From: Phylloscopus collybita
Taxonomy: Eukaryota; Chordata; Aves; Passeriformes; Phylloscopidae
Direction of reading: 5' to 3'
DNA length: 64,000 nucleotides
NCBI GenBank assembly: GCA_027886175.1
Contig: JAJNNQ010000008.1
Location: 430,501 to 494,500, forward strand
The translations under genes and the position numbers were made by a program. The notes beneath the pieces are model-generated. The model saw only the letters and a program-made list of their open reading frames with translations. It was not told where the DNA came from and ran no database searches. Shown piece after piece: positions 47,701 through 60,140 of this stretch. Within the stretch, counting starts at the first letter, position 1. Every line of letters begins with the position of its first letter.

Positions 47701-49489
47701 GCAGATCACAGAGGGTGTGAGACACCTGATATGTAGAATTTCCCCCTCTTTCATATTCTCTATATATCTAGAGAGGAAGGGAGAACAAACCCTGTAGATT
47801 CTTTCCCCTCCCACAATGTACATAGGTCACTGCACATTTTCAACTATTCCAAATTCAGGAAAAAAAACAAAACAACAAAACAAAATAAAAACCACTTCAG
47901 CTAAGAAACAACATTTAGATGGGGACAGACCTTTTATTTCCTTGGTTTTTAAGGCCTCCATAGCAAGGCATTCCCTCAGTGTACACTGCAGATTTCCAAA
48001 ACCTCCACCCCCTCTGGTGATGTGCATCAGCCCAAGGTAAGGTCAGCAGGATGCCAGACTCCCTTCCTCTGTGAAATCTCACAATTTTGGATTAAAAAGG
48101 GAACTACAAAATAAGTGTTTTTTCTACTCATCAGGAAGTCTTCATTGAAAGCCATAAAATATACACACGCACTCTTAAATTATCTATGAGCTTAAAAGGA
48201 TTTAATAAGCATATGTCCTATTTTTAGAGAAACACTACAAAGCCTAGATACTCGAGTCTCCTACTGCCAGTTTCCATGCTTTGGCTTGCACTTTTAAAAC
48301 TTACTGCTGCTATAAATCTAACACCCACTGGAATAAAAACCTAAATTTAATATCAGGCACTTTTACCCATGATTTATAAATGCACCGATCATTTCCTAAA
48401 ACAAAGGCTTTATCCACTACAGAATAAGAATCACTTCTGATTATTCAATTATACAATTGCTGTCCACCAAGTCTGTGATTATTGCTTTACACACCATGAG
48501 GAGAGAACATACATGTATCTGTCACTTACAATTTATTATAATGTCCTAAAAGCAAGTCCATCAATTTATTTTTAATGGACTCCTAAAAGAATTTTTAAGT
48601 ACATCCCTTAGACTTATTGTAGTTCACCAACACTTTCTCTCAACACATGATGGATAGCTTCCATTTTAAAATATGACGTTTGTTGTAATACAGTTTAAAT
48701 TACTTTTCTTCACGGAGCATGTGTTATTCAGAGTTACCATTATGCACTAAGAAATTGTACATTATGTTGCTGCTTTATCTCCTTTTATGGCTCATGTTAC
48801 AGTTGCATCTATTCAGGTACAATTACACTGAGGGGAAAATGATTTAACATTTGTATTAAGAACAGTTCTGTTCAGCAAATTTATTTCAGCTTTTGGTTAA
48901 TTACTAAAGAGTACTGAGAACAATCCAAAACAGCTACAGCATGTAGATTTTAAATTAAGCAAATAAAACATATTCACCCCAAGATATGTACTTGCAGTAC
49001 AACAGATTTATGACACTGTATCTACAGGCAAAGTTGTAGCAACCTTTGTGTATTCCATAAATTCCTTTTAACATGGGCTAAAGAAATTTTTCCCAACAGG
49101 ATTAGCTTTTAGTATTAGATCATTTTCTGTCTGAATTCTCTCAAGTTTCACTGAGAGGAGTTTCACAAGATGAACATCGTTGAGGAAAAGAAGTAATCAT
49201 GATATACACCTGTAGTAATGTGTGAAGTAAGAGTGCAAATTTCTCAGATTCTGAGCATTATTTTATAATATACATCTCCAAATAGAATAATTAATACCTG
49301 TTCAAAATTATACTGTTTCTCTCTCTTGCTTCCAGTGAAAATGCAAAACATTTTCCCTATCAGTTTTTATATCTATGGATACAAACAATAAAATTTATGC
49401 TGCAAATTAGAATCTGTTTTGTTCCCATTGCCAGTAAGATGGTGAACAATATTTTTATATATACAGAGTGTAACCTGTTGGACAAGTAC
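44701..49489. other. Unique AT-rich noncoding DNA
   Basis: No supportable gene or transposon. Frames up to 94 codons occur around 45575-46381 on both strands without recognisable products. Words such as TCCTAAAAG repeated near 48543 and 48582, flanking a 7-bp inverted repeat AGTCCAT/ATGGACT, are minor. Confidence 0.5.
47860..47891 (+). repeat. A-rich simple repeat (AAAAC-type)
   Basis: Mostly A with single C interruptions (CAAAA and CAA units). It is low-complexity and unlinked to a retrogene. Confidence 0.8.
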
Positions 49490-49660
49490 AAAGACATTTT
49501 AATCAGGCTATAATAGGTATTCTTTTTCTGTTCATTAAGATAAAGAAATGTTTGGCAGGCAAATGTTTCATTAGGTTGTAATTTGCTTTGATATGCAAAT
49601 TAAGATGTAATTAGTTTTGCATTTCTGAAGAGGTAGAGTCTATGTGCGACACATTTTTAT
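49490..49660. promoter_or_regulatory. Candidate conserved noncoding segment with octamer and homeodomain words
   Basis: It contains TAATCAGG, CATTAAGATAAAG, GGCAGGCAAATG, an exact octamer ATGCAAAT (49593-49600), TAATTAG and TTTTGCAT. It is free of repeats and frames. Enhancer function is inferred from word density. Confidence 0.2.
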
Positions 49661-50310
49661 GTGTTGAGTAATGGAAGCTCAAGTAGACACCTTCCTTCAT
49701 CCCCAAAACCGACCTCCAAACCCCCACGCCATCCTCTTGGAAATATCCTTAAAACCAGGAGCTGTCCACACCTTTCTCTCAGATAAGTTCTTGAAAATTT
49801 ATTTCAAAAAAGAAATTACCTCAGAGGATGCCTGCTCAAGTTGCTTTATGTTTTGTTTGGTTTCAACTCTATCCTGCAATATTGGAAATTGCGAGGCAGA
49901 GCAAGAAGCTGCTGTAAATAAACGCGACTGCAGCATCTGTAGGACAGTTAAAGCAACTTACACCAGCTGTAAACCCAACACTGAGAGCAGAGCCTGAGAG
50001 AATTCAGCTCAACACACAGAGGTATCTGGGCTTATTGACAAACACGATTAATTCTAATTCCTCTTTTTAACAAGGCAAGGAGGAAGTACAAAGATAAAAT
50101 TTCAAATCTAAGTAATCTATTTGGTTCAGCCCACTACAATAGATCAGTAGGAATTAGTGGAGTAAACTCTGAAACAAGCCATGGCATCACAGGTTTTGGG
50201 ACATATCTCAAATTAGGAATGACTTATCTGTGGTTAGGACCTGTCAGTGTTGCATCTCTTGAAAGCTATTTTATTAGGAGAAAATAACTTTTTCTTTTCA
50301 TTTAGCCAAA
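49661..50310. other. Unique noncoding DNA
   Basis: A 108-codon frame at 49671-49997 contains a cysteine-rich tail, but the spacing fits no zinc-finger or toxin-like family I know. No repeat is recognised. Confidence 0.4.
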
Positions 50311-50354
50311 AACCTGGAATATTTTAACCTGTGAAAGGTTAAAATATTTAGGTT
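50311..50354. repeat. Strong inverted repeat, 13-bp perfect arms extended to 18 bp
   Basis: Arms AATATTTTAACCT (50318-50330) and AGGTTAAAATATT (50336-50348) pair perfectly around the 5-base loop GTGAA. After a small internal loop (GG opposite T), a further AACCT (50311-50315) pairs with AGGTT (50350-50354). The resulting 44-base foldback is too short for a classic microRNA precursor. No transposon ends or target duplications are seen. Confidence 0.9.
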
Positions 50355-52759
50355 AAGTGTCTCATGTGTCTTCTACTCCGAGCCAAACAATGACTGATGT
50401 CTACCAGTTTCATCAATGCTGTTGAGGACTTTCAGATTTTAGGAAGAAAACACACATTTTCAGTGTTTTAAGAAAATCTCAATAAAAAAACTTCTACAAG
50501 AAAATTGTGAAAGAATGTTGTCAAAAGCTATTTGGATAGGCATCCACCTTTTTACTTTTTTTTTTCATTTCTGCATCAGTTCATGAGCATCCCATCACTG
50601 CATTGTCTCAATGCACTCATTTCCAACAATGAATGGAAAGACAGAACTAAAAGATGGCTACAACGCCAGGAGGAACATCTCACAAACCCTCAAAACTTCA
50701 TATAAGTATTTTAAGGTGCACGTCAATAGATGGATTTATCTTCATTCCAAGCCAGACTGAAAGCTGTCTAAAATATTTCACACAACAGAGAAACCAAGAT
50801 TTTTACCCGGGTTCCACCCTGAAAGGCAGAGACTGACTGCTTTTCTCCTCAGAAAGGTTTAACACAACTGGATACCATTATGGAATTATTGTATAATTCT
50901 CTATTCTCATTCCAACACTCCAAGCCACTGTGAACTTTGCCAGTGTTGTCCTACTGAATGTCTAAGTGCCACTCCAGCAAAACAAACATTTTACTTCAGC
51001 GTGAGTTGCCTCTGCAGGACTTTTGGGCTTTTGCAGGGAATAATGCACTCACTGTTTCTAAATTGGACTAAATCCACATGTTAAGGACAGCAGGAGCACT
51101 ACAAAATTGAACCTGTACATCAGAGGAGCTCTATCATGCTGCCAGGTGACAGACATGCATTTGTGATTTTTTGACTCGATTTTAACCTTGCCCTTCTTCA
51201 TACAGGCTGACCTGATAGTACAATGCATGGAATGCAATTATTGAGGACTAAAAGTACAATATAGTTTTTAATGTGACAACCAGTGTGACATTAGCATGTA
51301 TTTAAATCAATTTTATTCACTGGTTTCATTTTGTGATCCGATAAAACAGGGAAATTTGGAGATCACCAAAAGGGCCAAAGCTGGTCAGGAAGCATCCAGA
51401 AATCCGGACACAGTGAGGAGCCCTCCCAGAGGCCAGGCTCCTCCTCAGCTTTGCTGCTAGGCTGATCTCTTCATCTTTCAAGAGATAAGGAGGGAGTAGG
51501 AAATTATTTAGTAATGAAACAGCAGGTCTGAATTTGAAAGAGGTGAAGAGGGACAATAAAAAGTGATATTAGCCCATAAAATTGAGGAACTCTTGTTATT
51601 TCTAGGTGATAATTTTGGCTTAACACACAGAGCAAGCACAAACATGAGGGAGCAACACCACGAGCTGGAGATGAGGATGTGCTCAGCCCATGGTGACAGC
51701 AGCCACTGCTCTGAAATTGCACTGACATTTCCCAGTTCCTTGCATTCACTTCCTCCTAAAAAGCAGCACCTGCCAGAAGTGTGCCCAGTGTACTCACATG
51801 CTTTCACATGACAGCTTCAAAACTGGTAACAGATGTCACTGGAGAGTAACAAGAACTCTCTTTAGATACCATCAGTGCAATAGTGGCTTTCAAATGCATT
51901 AGTGGCACTTACAGATCATCTACAGCTTTCAGGGTTTAGGATAAATCATTCTTCAGAACACATGCATCTTTTATCCCACAAGCCTGAAGTGTTGAGATCT
52001 ATCAAGCTGAGAATTTACTATGCTTATAAACAGAAGCACAACATTCAAAAAACAAGAGTTTACAGGAATCTTTCATCCTGACACTACATATTGAATGTAG
52101 CAAAACATTCAGTTCCCCCTAGTTTTATTTTCACTGCCTGAAATAGGAAGATGACATGGATTTAATGAAATTGCATATGTTCTATCAAGACACAACTCAA
52201 GAGAAGAGGGCTGAAAATGAAAAGCTTCAAGTTTTGACAATGGAAATAATGAGGAGACATTCACAAGAGATAAGGAATGAATGATACTGATCTACAAAGA
52301 TTTACAAGTGTGATTTGTCAGGTTCTGAGCAGGTCTGATTTTATGCCTGTCAAACTCAATAGAAATACTCCCCTGAACTCTACCGTGTATAGGTGCAAGC
52401 CCTTAATCTGTAATCTTAACAAGATCTACAGGCTAGAGTTTCAAGCTAGAAATTCTGAACTTGAAACGGGATCACAGTTTAAGTGAGTTGCTCTCCAACT
52501 TTCCAAGATATATATTGGCTAGACCATCAGTGCAGTCTTTAGAAAGACATTGGATATTGATTTAAAGATAAGCTGCATTTCAGTCACAAGACCGAGACAG
52601 AAATTCCCATTTCAGATCTACAGAGACACCACAGAGGTCACCAGCTGAACCAGTTCATTCTCACCTGGAAACCCCTTGAGGCTGTGACAGAGATAAAAAT
52701 GTTGATTGAACTTCTTAGTTTGTTTGCAACAGGAAAAAAAAATGGGAAAGAAAAAAAGG
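50355..52759. other. Unique noncoding DNA
   Basis: No supportable gene. Overlapping minus frames at 51504-51807 (81-99 codons) and a plus frame of 82 codons share the same bases and are unrecognised. No named transposon is seen. Confidence 0.45.
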
Positions 52760-53080
52760 AAAGCGAAAAAGGAATCAAATCAGCGTTGCCATGAAGTGCT
52801 TGGCGCTGTCACTGCTGCTCCAAGGGAGCACGGATGAATCTCATTTGCAGGGGAAGATCTGTGTGAGAGCAGTGGGCCGGCACACACGGGATGACAACTG
52901 AAGGGCTGTGCTCAAAACAAACAGCACCGAAGCCCCAGCACAGCCACAGCTCACAAGCTCTGCCAGCAGTCTGGAGTAAAAACGAAATTGTTTCTTCTGT
53001 CGCGCTTTCCCTTTGATAAGCTTTCGAGCGCATTGCAAACATGAATTAATCAGCTCTTGGATCGCTCACGGCATGAGAAG
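52760..53080. promoter_or_regulatory. CpG-retaining segment, candidate enhancer or promoter-like element
   Basis: About 14 CpG dinucleotides lie in some 315 bp by my count, including GTCGCGC and TTCGAGCGC near 53000-53031, with several more to 53070. Most of the window has very few. The right half mixes these with CTTTGAT (a TCF/LEF-type word), GCATTGCAAAC and ATGAATTAATCAG. It is too small and too AT-rich on the right for a classical CpG island. Two minus frames (77 and 65 codons) span it without recognisable products. Constraint or hypomethylation would explain the CpGs, but neither was tested. Confidence 0.3.
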
Positions 53081-55379
53081 ATGGCTTGGGCAGAGACAGG
53101 AGAAACAGGATAAAAGAGTCCTGACTGCTCGTGCTGGAGAAGTCAGCAGCTGCTAATGTAACTCTGCCTTACTCCAGTTTGCAATGGAAGAGCTTGGGAC
53201 AGTCCACAAGACATTAAGGTACAGCGTATTAAAGGATGCTATTTAAAAGGTCATCCCACATCAGCCTACATCCTGTATTTATTATCAGCCCAACTGCAGC
53301 AGAAACATTTAGGACCTTCATTATAGGCTCACACAGCTGCACAGGAAGACCAGTGACACATTCTGTGTGCAATGTCACCCTCAGGCTTTGCTCAAATTTA
53401 TTACAAAACACTGTATAGAAATTCTCATTCTTTGGTCACTAGCTTTACAGTTTTATTATTGCTTCAAAACACGCACACAACCGTATGGCTTCAAACTAAC
53501 TCCATTAAAGCAAGAGATCTCCTTAGCTTTGTGGTGAATTCTTAGTTTCATACCTCTAAGATGAGTAGCAATAATGTGATTTTTTGCTGTTTAACCTTAG
53601 CAAATATATTTTAGCTTTAATGCACCTGTCAAGCCCATGAATTTTTTTTTAAACACGGAATCATTTTAATACAAATTTGCAAAAGACTATGTCAGACACT
53701 CAACTGATAATGATTTAACTTCCCTTTTACAAGTTTTTGTAACAGAAGCAGTGCTGCAGATAGATGTAGACAAGGTCTTGAAGTGCAATTCAAACAACTA
53801 CGATTAGTGATGAGAAACTGAACAATTTAAGTTAGAGATGTGACCCATTTCACCAGCACAGCAATCTTAACTGCTGTCAGGAGACTAGGAAAAAATACCT
53901 TTGCAATATTGGATTTCAGCAGCCTCACAGAAAATACTCTTTTTGATGTATTATTACTAAATTACTTTTGAATATCTCCACTAAAGCATGAATTTATATT
54001 TTTTAAAGTTACGTATTTTCAGTAGAAATGAGAATCTTAATTGGTTTTGTTGGTGGTAATGGATAGCAGGAAGAGTAAAGCTTCACTTCATATTAAGCAG
54101 AAAAAGCATATCTGAAAAAGAGAGCAGATTTACACCATGCTCTAGTCTACTTCAAACTTGTAGCATGAAACAATTCTAAAGGAAAATAGATCCCAAGGAG
54201 TTCTCAATGTTTTAATCAGCTAGTACAAGTATGGGCACATGGGATTCTCTCTCATCGCTTGAGTTCTTCAAATGAAGGCTCAACCTCTTTATGAAAAAAA
54301 AAATAAACAAGAGAATGACTTGGTATCATGATAAAAATATGGAACTCCCAAGGTAATTTAATTTTGGAATTTTTTCTCAATGCAATTGCTTTCAGAACTC
54401 CTTTATTTACACATCTTACACCTCACCATCAGTGTTCCATCAGTCTACTTTAGAAAGTGTTTCAGCTGCTGGCTTGGGCAATAGAAATTCACAACAAGCC
54501 CCTCCATCCTTTTCTAGGTGCCATGAAAGAAAGGTTTACTCATCTCATCGGCTCTAAAGTTTTAACTCTGCACCTGACAAAATGAAATTTTAACTGTACT
54601 CATCTTGACAAAATGGAAAAATACTTATCTGCAACAGTCACATGATCCTAGTAGTTGCTATGCTTACTGCTCACACTGTATTAATATATAATAAAAAGAA
54701 TGTTCTGCCTTATTGATCTTCAGACCACAGCTAAGAGCTCTAATGCTTGAAGCATACCAAAGATGTTTTGCTCTTTTCCTCGTTCTCTCCCTTTTCCTTG
54801 GTTACATTATGCTAACCTCTGCAAAGCGGTTTTTATTACTTGATACGTTGTTGGTCTTTTCACCTTGAAATTGTTGACAGGAGAATAGAATGCTCTGTGT
54901 TCTATTTTTAATCTCTATTCAAATATACATCTTGCTGGTTTTCACCCTGTCAAGTTAATCCCTTGGAAGTATCATAAAACAGCAGTGAGGTATAAAAACT
55001 GTAGAAGTGCTCAGTGTGGGACAGAGCTCAAACGTGCCAGGCATCTGCACGGGAGCCTTGTCTCTCCCTCAGAACGGGCAAAGAATTCCTTCGGGCTTTT
55101 TGTTTGTCATCCTAAACTGAAAGCTGTCTTGGTGATAAGGTGACTTGAAATAGAAAGCCTTGCATACGAAACAGCCTCCCTTTGTGCTTTCCAGGATCAA
55201 GTGGAGTTTTTTTGTTTGCTTGCTTTCATTGTACTTTTCTTTACTCACTTCACAGCTATTGCTCTCTAGGATTTTAATTACAAGCTGCATAGAGCCTAAT
55301 ATTCCCTTTTCTGTGCTTTTTCTATGTCTCACTCGTGTTCTGAAATGTTCATAACCATCTTATTACAAGAGAGATGACA
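53081..55379. other. Unique AT-rich noncoding DNA
   Basis: No gene or named repeat is seen. Short T and A runs occur near 53642-53650 and 54295-54303. The minus frame at 55069-55332 (87 codons) is unrecognised. Confidence 0.5.
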
Positions 55380-55546
55380 AAAAAGCCTTTGAAAGTGCTG
55401 GCACACAGAGCAGATTCTATCACAGGGCAGCGATCAGCTGCTCTGTTCCCAGCAGCACACGCTCAGGAGATCAAAGGAGCGTTAAGATTGTGATTCCTCC
55501 ATGGATCCATAGGCAGGAGCAGATGAAGGTCACTCTTTCATGAGAT
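55380..55546. promoter_or_regulatory. Candidate regulatory segment with a TCF/LEF consensus site
   Basis: AGATCAAAGG at 55468-55477 is an exact TCF/LEF-type word. Just upstream is CGATCAGCTGCTCTG with an E-box CAGCTG, and CpGs are retained nearby (GCGATC, CACGC, AGCGTT). Wnt-responsive enhancer function is a possibility inferred from these words alone. Confidence 0.2.
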
Positions 55547-55975
55547 GTGTCGAGGATACCATCACACTCTAATTCATTCAAATCACACACAGAATTTGCT
55601 GTGAGGATTTCCTCTCTGCAGAGCAAGGAGATTCTTAGATCTGTGAGGGGCATTGTGCCTTTTGATGTACCCGGGCTTGAAGGGCAACTGGAGCAACTCC
55701 TGTCGAATAAAATGAATTGCTTTGGTTTCCACAGCCACCCTCACCCTTCTGTAAAACACAGGGAACTTGCTCAGATGTTACAAAACCACATTAATCAAAG
55801 TTTCATAAAGTGTAAGTTAGGAAACAAAGAAAGATACTTTAGTTTCTTGTTTAAGATTGTTCATCACTGGTGCTACATTATTTATCTTTGTTCACGTTAT
55901 TTTAAGTTAGATGCAATCTATGCCAAAAATACAGCCTCTAACTTCAAAATAGTAAGCATGGAAAGGGAGTCTTGA
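55547..55975 (+). other. Second-longest open frame (142 codons), unrecognised
   Basis: The frame is open from an ATG at 55547 to a stop at 55975. The first half is Ser/His/Gln-rich, and the later part has aromatic and Cys residues that look like translated AT-rich DNA. No domain, signal peptide or splice pattern is recognisable. I regard it as probably non-coding. Confidence 0.1.
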
Positions 55976-56120
55976 ATTTTTAATGAACGTTCCCCCTTGC
56001 TCTCCTGGACATGCTACTTAAGTTGGGTTCACAGGAAAAAAAAAGAGCTATTCACAATTTTTTCTCCCACATAATGGACTGGGCAGGGAACCAGATTGAG
56101 GAGCTTTGTGACAAAGGTAA

Positions 56121-56172
56121 CAAAAAAAAAACCCAAAACAACCCAACCCAAAAAAAAAAAAACAAAACAAAA
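56121..56172 (+). repeat. A-rich low-complexity tract with CCC interruptions
   Basis: Two A runs (9 and 13 bases) flank ACCC and AACCC words and end in CAAAACAAAA. It is simple-repeat-like. A frame running through it is an artefact of the tract. Confidence 0.8.
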
Positions 56173-56491
56173 TCAAGTCCTGATCTAGAAATATCAGAAT
56201 TCTTGCCATGCACTCTCAGCTGCTATCAGAGTCTTCATGACAGTGAGAGTCCTTCATCACCTAGGCTCAAATTCCACTTCAGCAGTTTCCTATTCACTGA
56301 TACAAAAGCTTCAGCAAGACCAGTTTTAACACAATAATAATTTCTGTGTCCTTTGAATCAGGACCAAGATTTTGTAATGGTTGAAGCAATCCTGCAGCTA
56401 TTGTCTCCATTTGAAGCTGATGTTAAAAAAAAGACAAAAGTTGAACTCTTCAAACAGATTCTCTCCTTGATTTTCACTACAGGCTGTCAGT

Positions 56492-56555
56492 GTTCCTCTC
56501 TTATGAGGAACAATTTTATCCTACTGCTCATAGGAAGAGCAGTAGAATAAAATTG
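56492..56555. repeat. Twin hairpins: a 7-bp stem-loop abutting a 19-bp near-perfect stem-loop
   Basis: The first hairpin has arms GTTCCTC (56492-56498) and GAGGAAC (56505-56511) around a 6-base loop. The second shares its last base and has arms CAATTTTATCCTACTGCTC (56511-56529) and GAGCAGTAGAATAAAATTG (56537-56555) around a 7-base loop, with one mismatch in 19 pairs. The second is the longest inverted repeat I found in the window. It lacks obvious transposon ends or target duplications. It could be a template-switch mutation product, a very small foldback element, or a structured transcript element. Confidence 0.92.
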
Positions 56556-59500
56556 AAGTTGAATTAATAGCAGGTATTATGTGCTAATGCAATCACACTG
56601 ATATTAACTGGACACTGAGCATTGAAATATATTTTGTTAGGTTTTAATCCATTTAATGCTTCATTCTCTCATTTACATTTACATTAAATATAATATGTTC
56701 ATGCATTCACATTCAATAAAACAATAAAATCTAGAGAGAACCAGCATCCTGAGGGTTAAAGTACCTACTGGGGTACAAAGATTTAAATCCTTCTACAGGA
56801 GATAATTAGCTGGGCTTCTGGAATAAAAGCATGCTAGGGTTCCTACTGACACAGGGATTGGCTCACAATGAGAAAAATGATGGACCAAGTTTGGCTCAAA
56901 TTGCCTCCAATTCCTCAGCCAACCAAGCAATATTAGCATTTTTCTATGATATCTAAATTAAAGGAAGAAATGTTTTGGACTGCATGCTTTGAATGAACCC
57001 ACAGGGAAGGTCATGGGGATGCTCCATCTGTGCTATCTTCATCTAAGCAACCACTCTCATCTATCATATACCATGCAATTAGAATTGCTATTAGGTTTTC
57101 ATTTCCTTTTGAATGATCTACAGCTGTTAAAATGCAGCCCTTTTGAGGGAATATGCTGATTTGATTAAGGTTTTGTCAGAAAAACATTCCTTAGCTCTAC
57201 ATCTTAGGACAGTACAAATAGGAATTTCTGGGCAGCCAACAGATCAAAATTTAGAGCAGTTCAGCTAAAGCTCTCCAAATTTTCTTTTCCTGCTGGCTAT
57301 TCAAGAGTGTCTATATTGATTGCTTAAGAAAAAATAATTTAAAAAAAACCTTTAGGACTCAAGATCATAACAGAATGCCAAAGCAAAACCAATAAATTCT
57401 CAAATACTTTCCTGAGAAAATGATTTCCTATGAAAACTCATGTTAAAAGTACTTTGACCTGAGCTTTAAAATTTACAATCAAATGCTCTTTGCTGAATCT
57501 TGAGAGAAGCTACACTTTCCACTGCTAGCAATTATGAGAAAAACTTAAAATATGCTTGTTTCTTTTAAACCTTAAGGTTAAATATGAGTCAGGAACACAG
57601 AAATTGAAGATCAGGACTCTGTTTAAGCCTGACATCACTTCTGTTGAGTAAATAAAATTTTCATTGCTGTCTTAGTTATAACTGTGTTCCCATTCCCAGA
57701 CAGATAAAAATATTTATGGTTTTACAAAATGTGTTGTACTGCCAGCTCTGTTTATTGCTATATCAAGCATGGATGATGCATTAAGATTGTATAGCATGAA
57801 CACCTACAGAAATTTAAAAAGACAAATTCAGGAAACACAGCAAAAGTGAAGTTGCAGTCAGAATGTAATTTAGAATAATCAACCCTCTCCTCCAGATTAA
57901 TATTTTAGTTACCAAAGCTGGAATCTTACTTTGAAATTCTAGTGGTCAGTCAACAATCCTTTTGTTAATTGTCCATTAGAATTGTTATTTCTAATTTGTC
58001 ACAACAGAGATATTGTGAAAGAACCCTTTAACTCCCAATGACCAGAATGAATGATCTAAGGAACATTTTCTGGTTCAAATATGCCCTAGTGAGCAAAGCA
58101 GACTCTGTGTGCATGGCACCAGGACAAACTGGGAATAACGTGTTCACCATTTTTCCTTCTGTCTCACACAGATCTTCTTCAAACCTCCAGAGCAGTGTAA
58201 GTTGATCTGGATTTTGGCATCCCAAGGGTGGAATAACAAACCTGAAGAAGAGCTCTGCAGTGCTGCAGTTGCAAACCCTGCTCCAGGCAGGTAAAAAAAG
58301 AGGGTCAGAACAAGGAAGAAGAAGTCAGTCCCTCTGAAATGAGGGGCCACAGCACAGGTCCCTGCCTTGCCTCTCAGAGGTAGAGCTGTGAGAGCCATCA
58401 GCAGCCCTGCAGAGAGCAGATCAAACTCTTGAGAGAGCTCAGGAGCCCTATTCCCATCTGCCTCAGCCACACTTTTGTGGAGTCTGCATGCCCCTAGCAG
58501 CCCTCTGACACTGGAGAAAATCACCTCCTTATTCTCCAGGGTGACTCCAGTGCTGGCACTAAGGTGGGGTCACACCTTCCCTGGGAAGAACCGCAAAGAA
58601 ACACTTGAAACATGGACAAAGTGCCTCCAAAAGTTGTCTTTGCTCATCCTTTTCATTAAAGGTGCTTCTCACTCTCTAAATTATTCTGTACACAGTGATC
58701 CATCTTTTAGCATAGAGTAGCAATGGTCATCAATTTTTGTAGCTCTGTAAAACAAGATTTGTCTGTCCCCCAGATTAATTTGTACAATAGTGTAGGAAGA
58801 ATGCTCTCTGCAATGAACAGGATTACCTGTATTGTAAAAGGCAGCTCAAAAAATAAGCCATGAATTGGCATTCAGATGTACTGGAGAAAGCCTTGCCAAA
58901 ATGAGAGTAGACAAAACAGCATCTATGTTAATACACCACACAAAGAATATTACACAAAAATGTTTTAAAATAAAATACGTACAGTTTGACCATTTCTTAC
59001 TGAAAAGAAAGAAATAACAAACATTTTTCTAGAATTATAGAGAAAGAAGAAGAATACAGGTATTTACAGCCTTTAGGCAGTTGCAATTCTAGGAAAATTT
59101 GCTAATATAGAATTAATCTACTGTATTTGTGTCCTTCACCCTAAAGCTTAGAGCATCTTTTGTCTCATTCCATGTGTGTTCAAGGCACACACTGCCAGCT
59201 TCAAATGATCAAATAAATTTAACCAAAATATTCCATTGTCAGAATGTGCCCTTCCAGTCACAGTTTAACTTGAGGGTTTTTCTTGACTGCTGAAAGAGTA
59301 CTAAGAATAGAGAAACCATCAACACACCATGAAAAGGAAAATTGGGAAGCCCAGCTAAAGAGGAACCACAATGCATAGATGAGGTCTAAAAAGTGCACTG
59401 ATGCACAAGAAATTCACAGGACTAAGTAGCATAGCACGAATGGAACGTGCATGTTCCAGCTGCCTTTACATCAGCACGAGTCCTCCCTAACTCTGGAAGG

Positions 59501-60140
59501 CAAGGAGACCAGAAGTGAAGAACAGGAAGAAAACTCAAAGCCTTTCTCAACTCCAAATGCATCAGCTGAGCAAAGGCAGGTAATGACAACAAAAAAGGGG
59601 TGCAAACAGAAGTTTCACGTCAGCACATATCACCTCTACTCCTTTTTCTGACTCAACTGTTTGACAAGCTTTGAAATAAGCTGGGTAACTACAAACATGA
59701 GTATCAATGAAAATGTAACCAAAGGGAAAAAGCACTGCTACATCACAGTTTTCAAGAGGCAGCTGAGCACTTCCAACCTATTCATACTCCAAAAAGAAGG
59801 GATTGTCAATGCATGTTTTGATTTTTCAGAAGAATCACAGTGATATGTTCACACACTGCATTGCATTTTAAATTACTGAGCGACATAAGCTCATAGAATC
59901 CTGATTGCTCTAAACTGAGCACAGGCACAGGCAAGTCAGAGAGATATTTCTCTGAAGTTCACCTTTGCTATTTTTACTGAGGCTAAGCCTGGAGAGCTGC
60001 TCTTGCTCTTACTTCCCTTCAAGAAATATTAACACCTTGAATAACAGTCACCAGAACAAATGAAACCCAGCTAAATTAAAATGAATAAGTCAGCAAAAGT
60101 GACTCTGCATGTCTGTAAAACTCCAGTATCTGTCATCACC
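56556..60140. other. Unique noncoding DNA with a GC-richer patch
   Basis: The patch at about 58250-58540 holds a 126-codon minus frame (58144-58524) containing one hydrophobic run of about 15 residues. I recognise no family. A 12-bp palindrome AACCTTAAGGTT lies at 57568-57579. No transposon is recognised. Confidence 0.45.

Noticed and set aside
56011..56337. 108-codon Lys/Asn-rich frame
   Set aside because: The Lys/Asn-rich part is the A-rich simple repeat at 56121-56172.
56492..56555. Twin hairpins as a microRNA precursor
   Set aside because: The stems are about 45 and 20 bases in total, shorter than typical precursors, and match no microRNA seed I know.
58144..58524. 126-codon minus frame with a hydrophobic run, as a possible membrane protein
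   Set aside because: The hydrophobic run is translated from a T-rich tract in a GC-richer patch. There is no start-region signal pattern, splice pattern or recognisable family.
59889..59905. CATAGAATCC word as a CR1 terminal repeat
   Set aside because: Only one degenerate unit is present, and no CR1 body adjoins it on either side.
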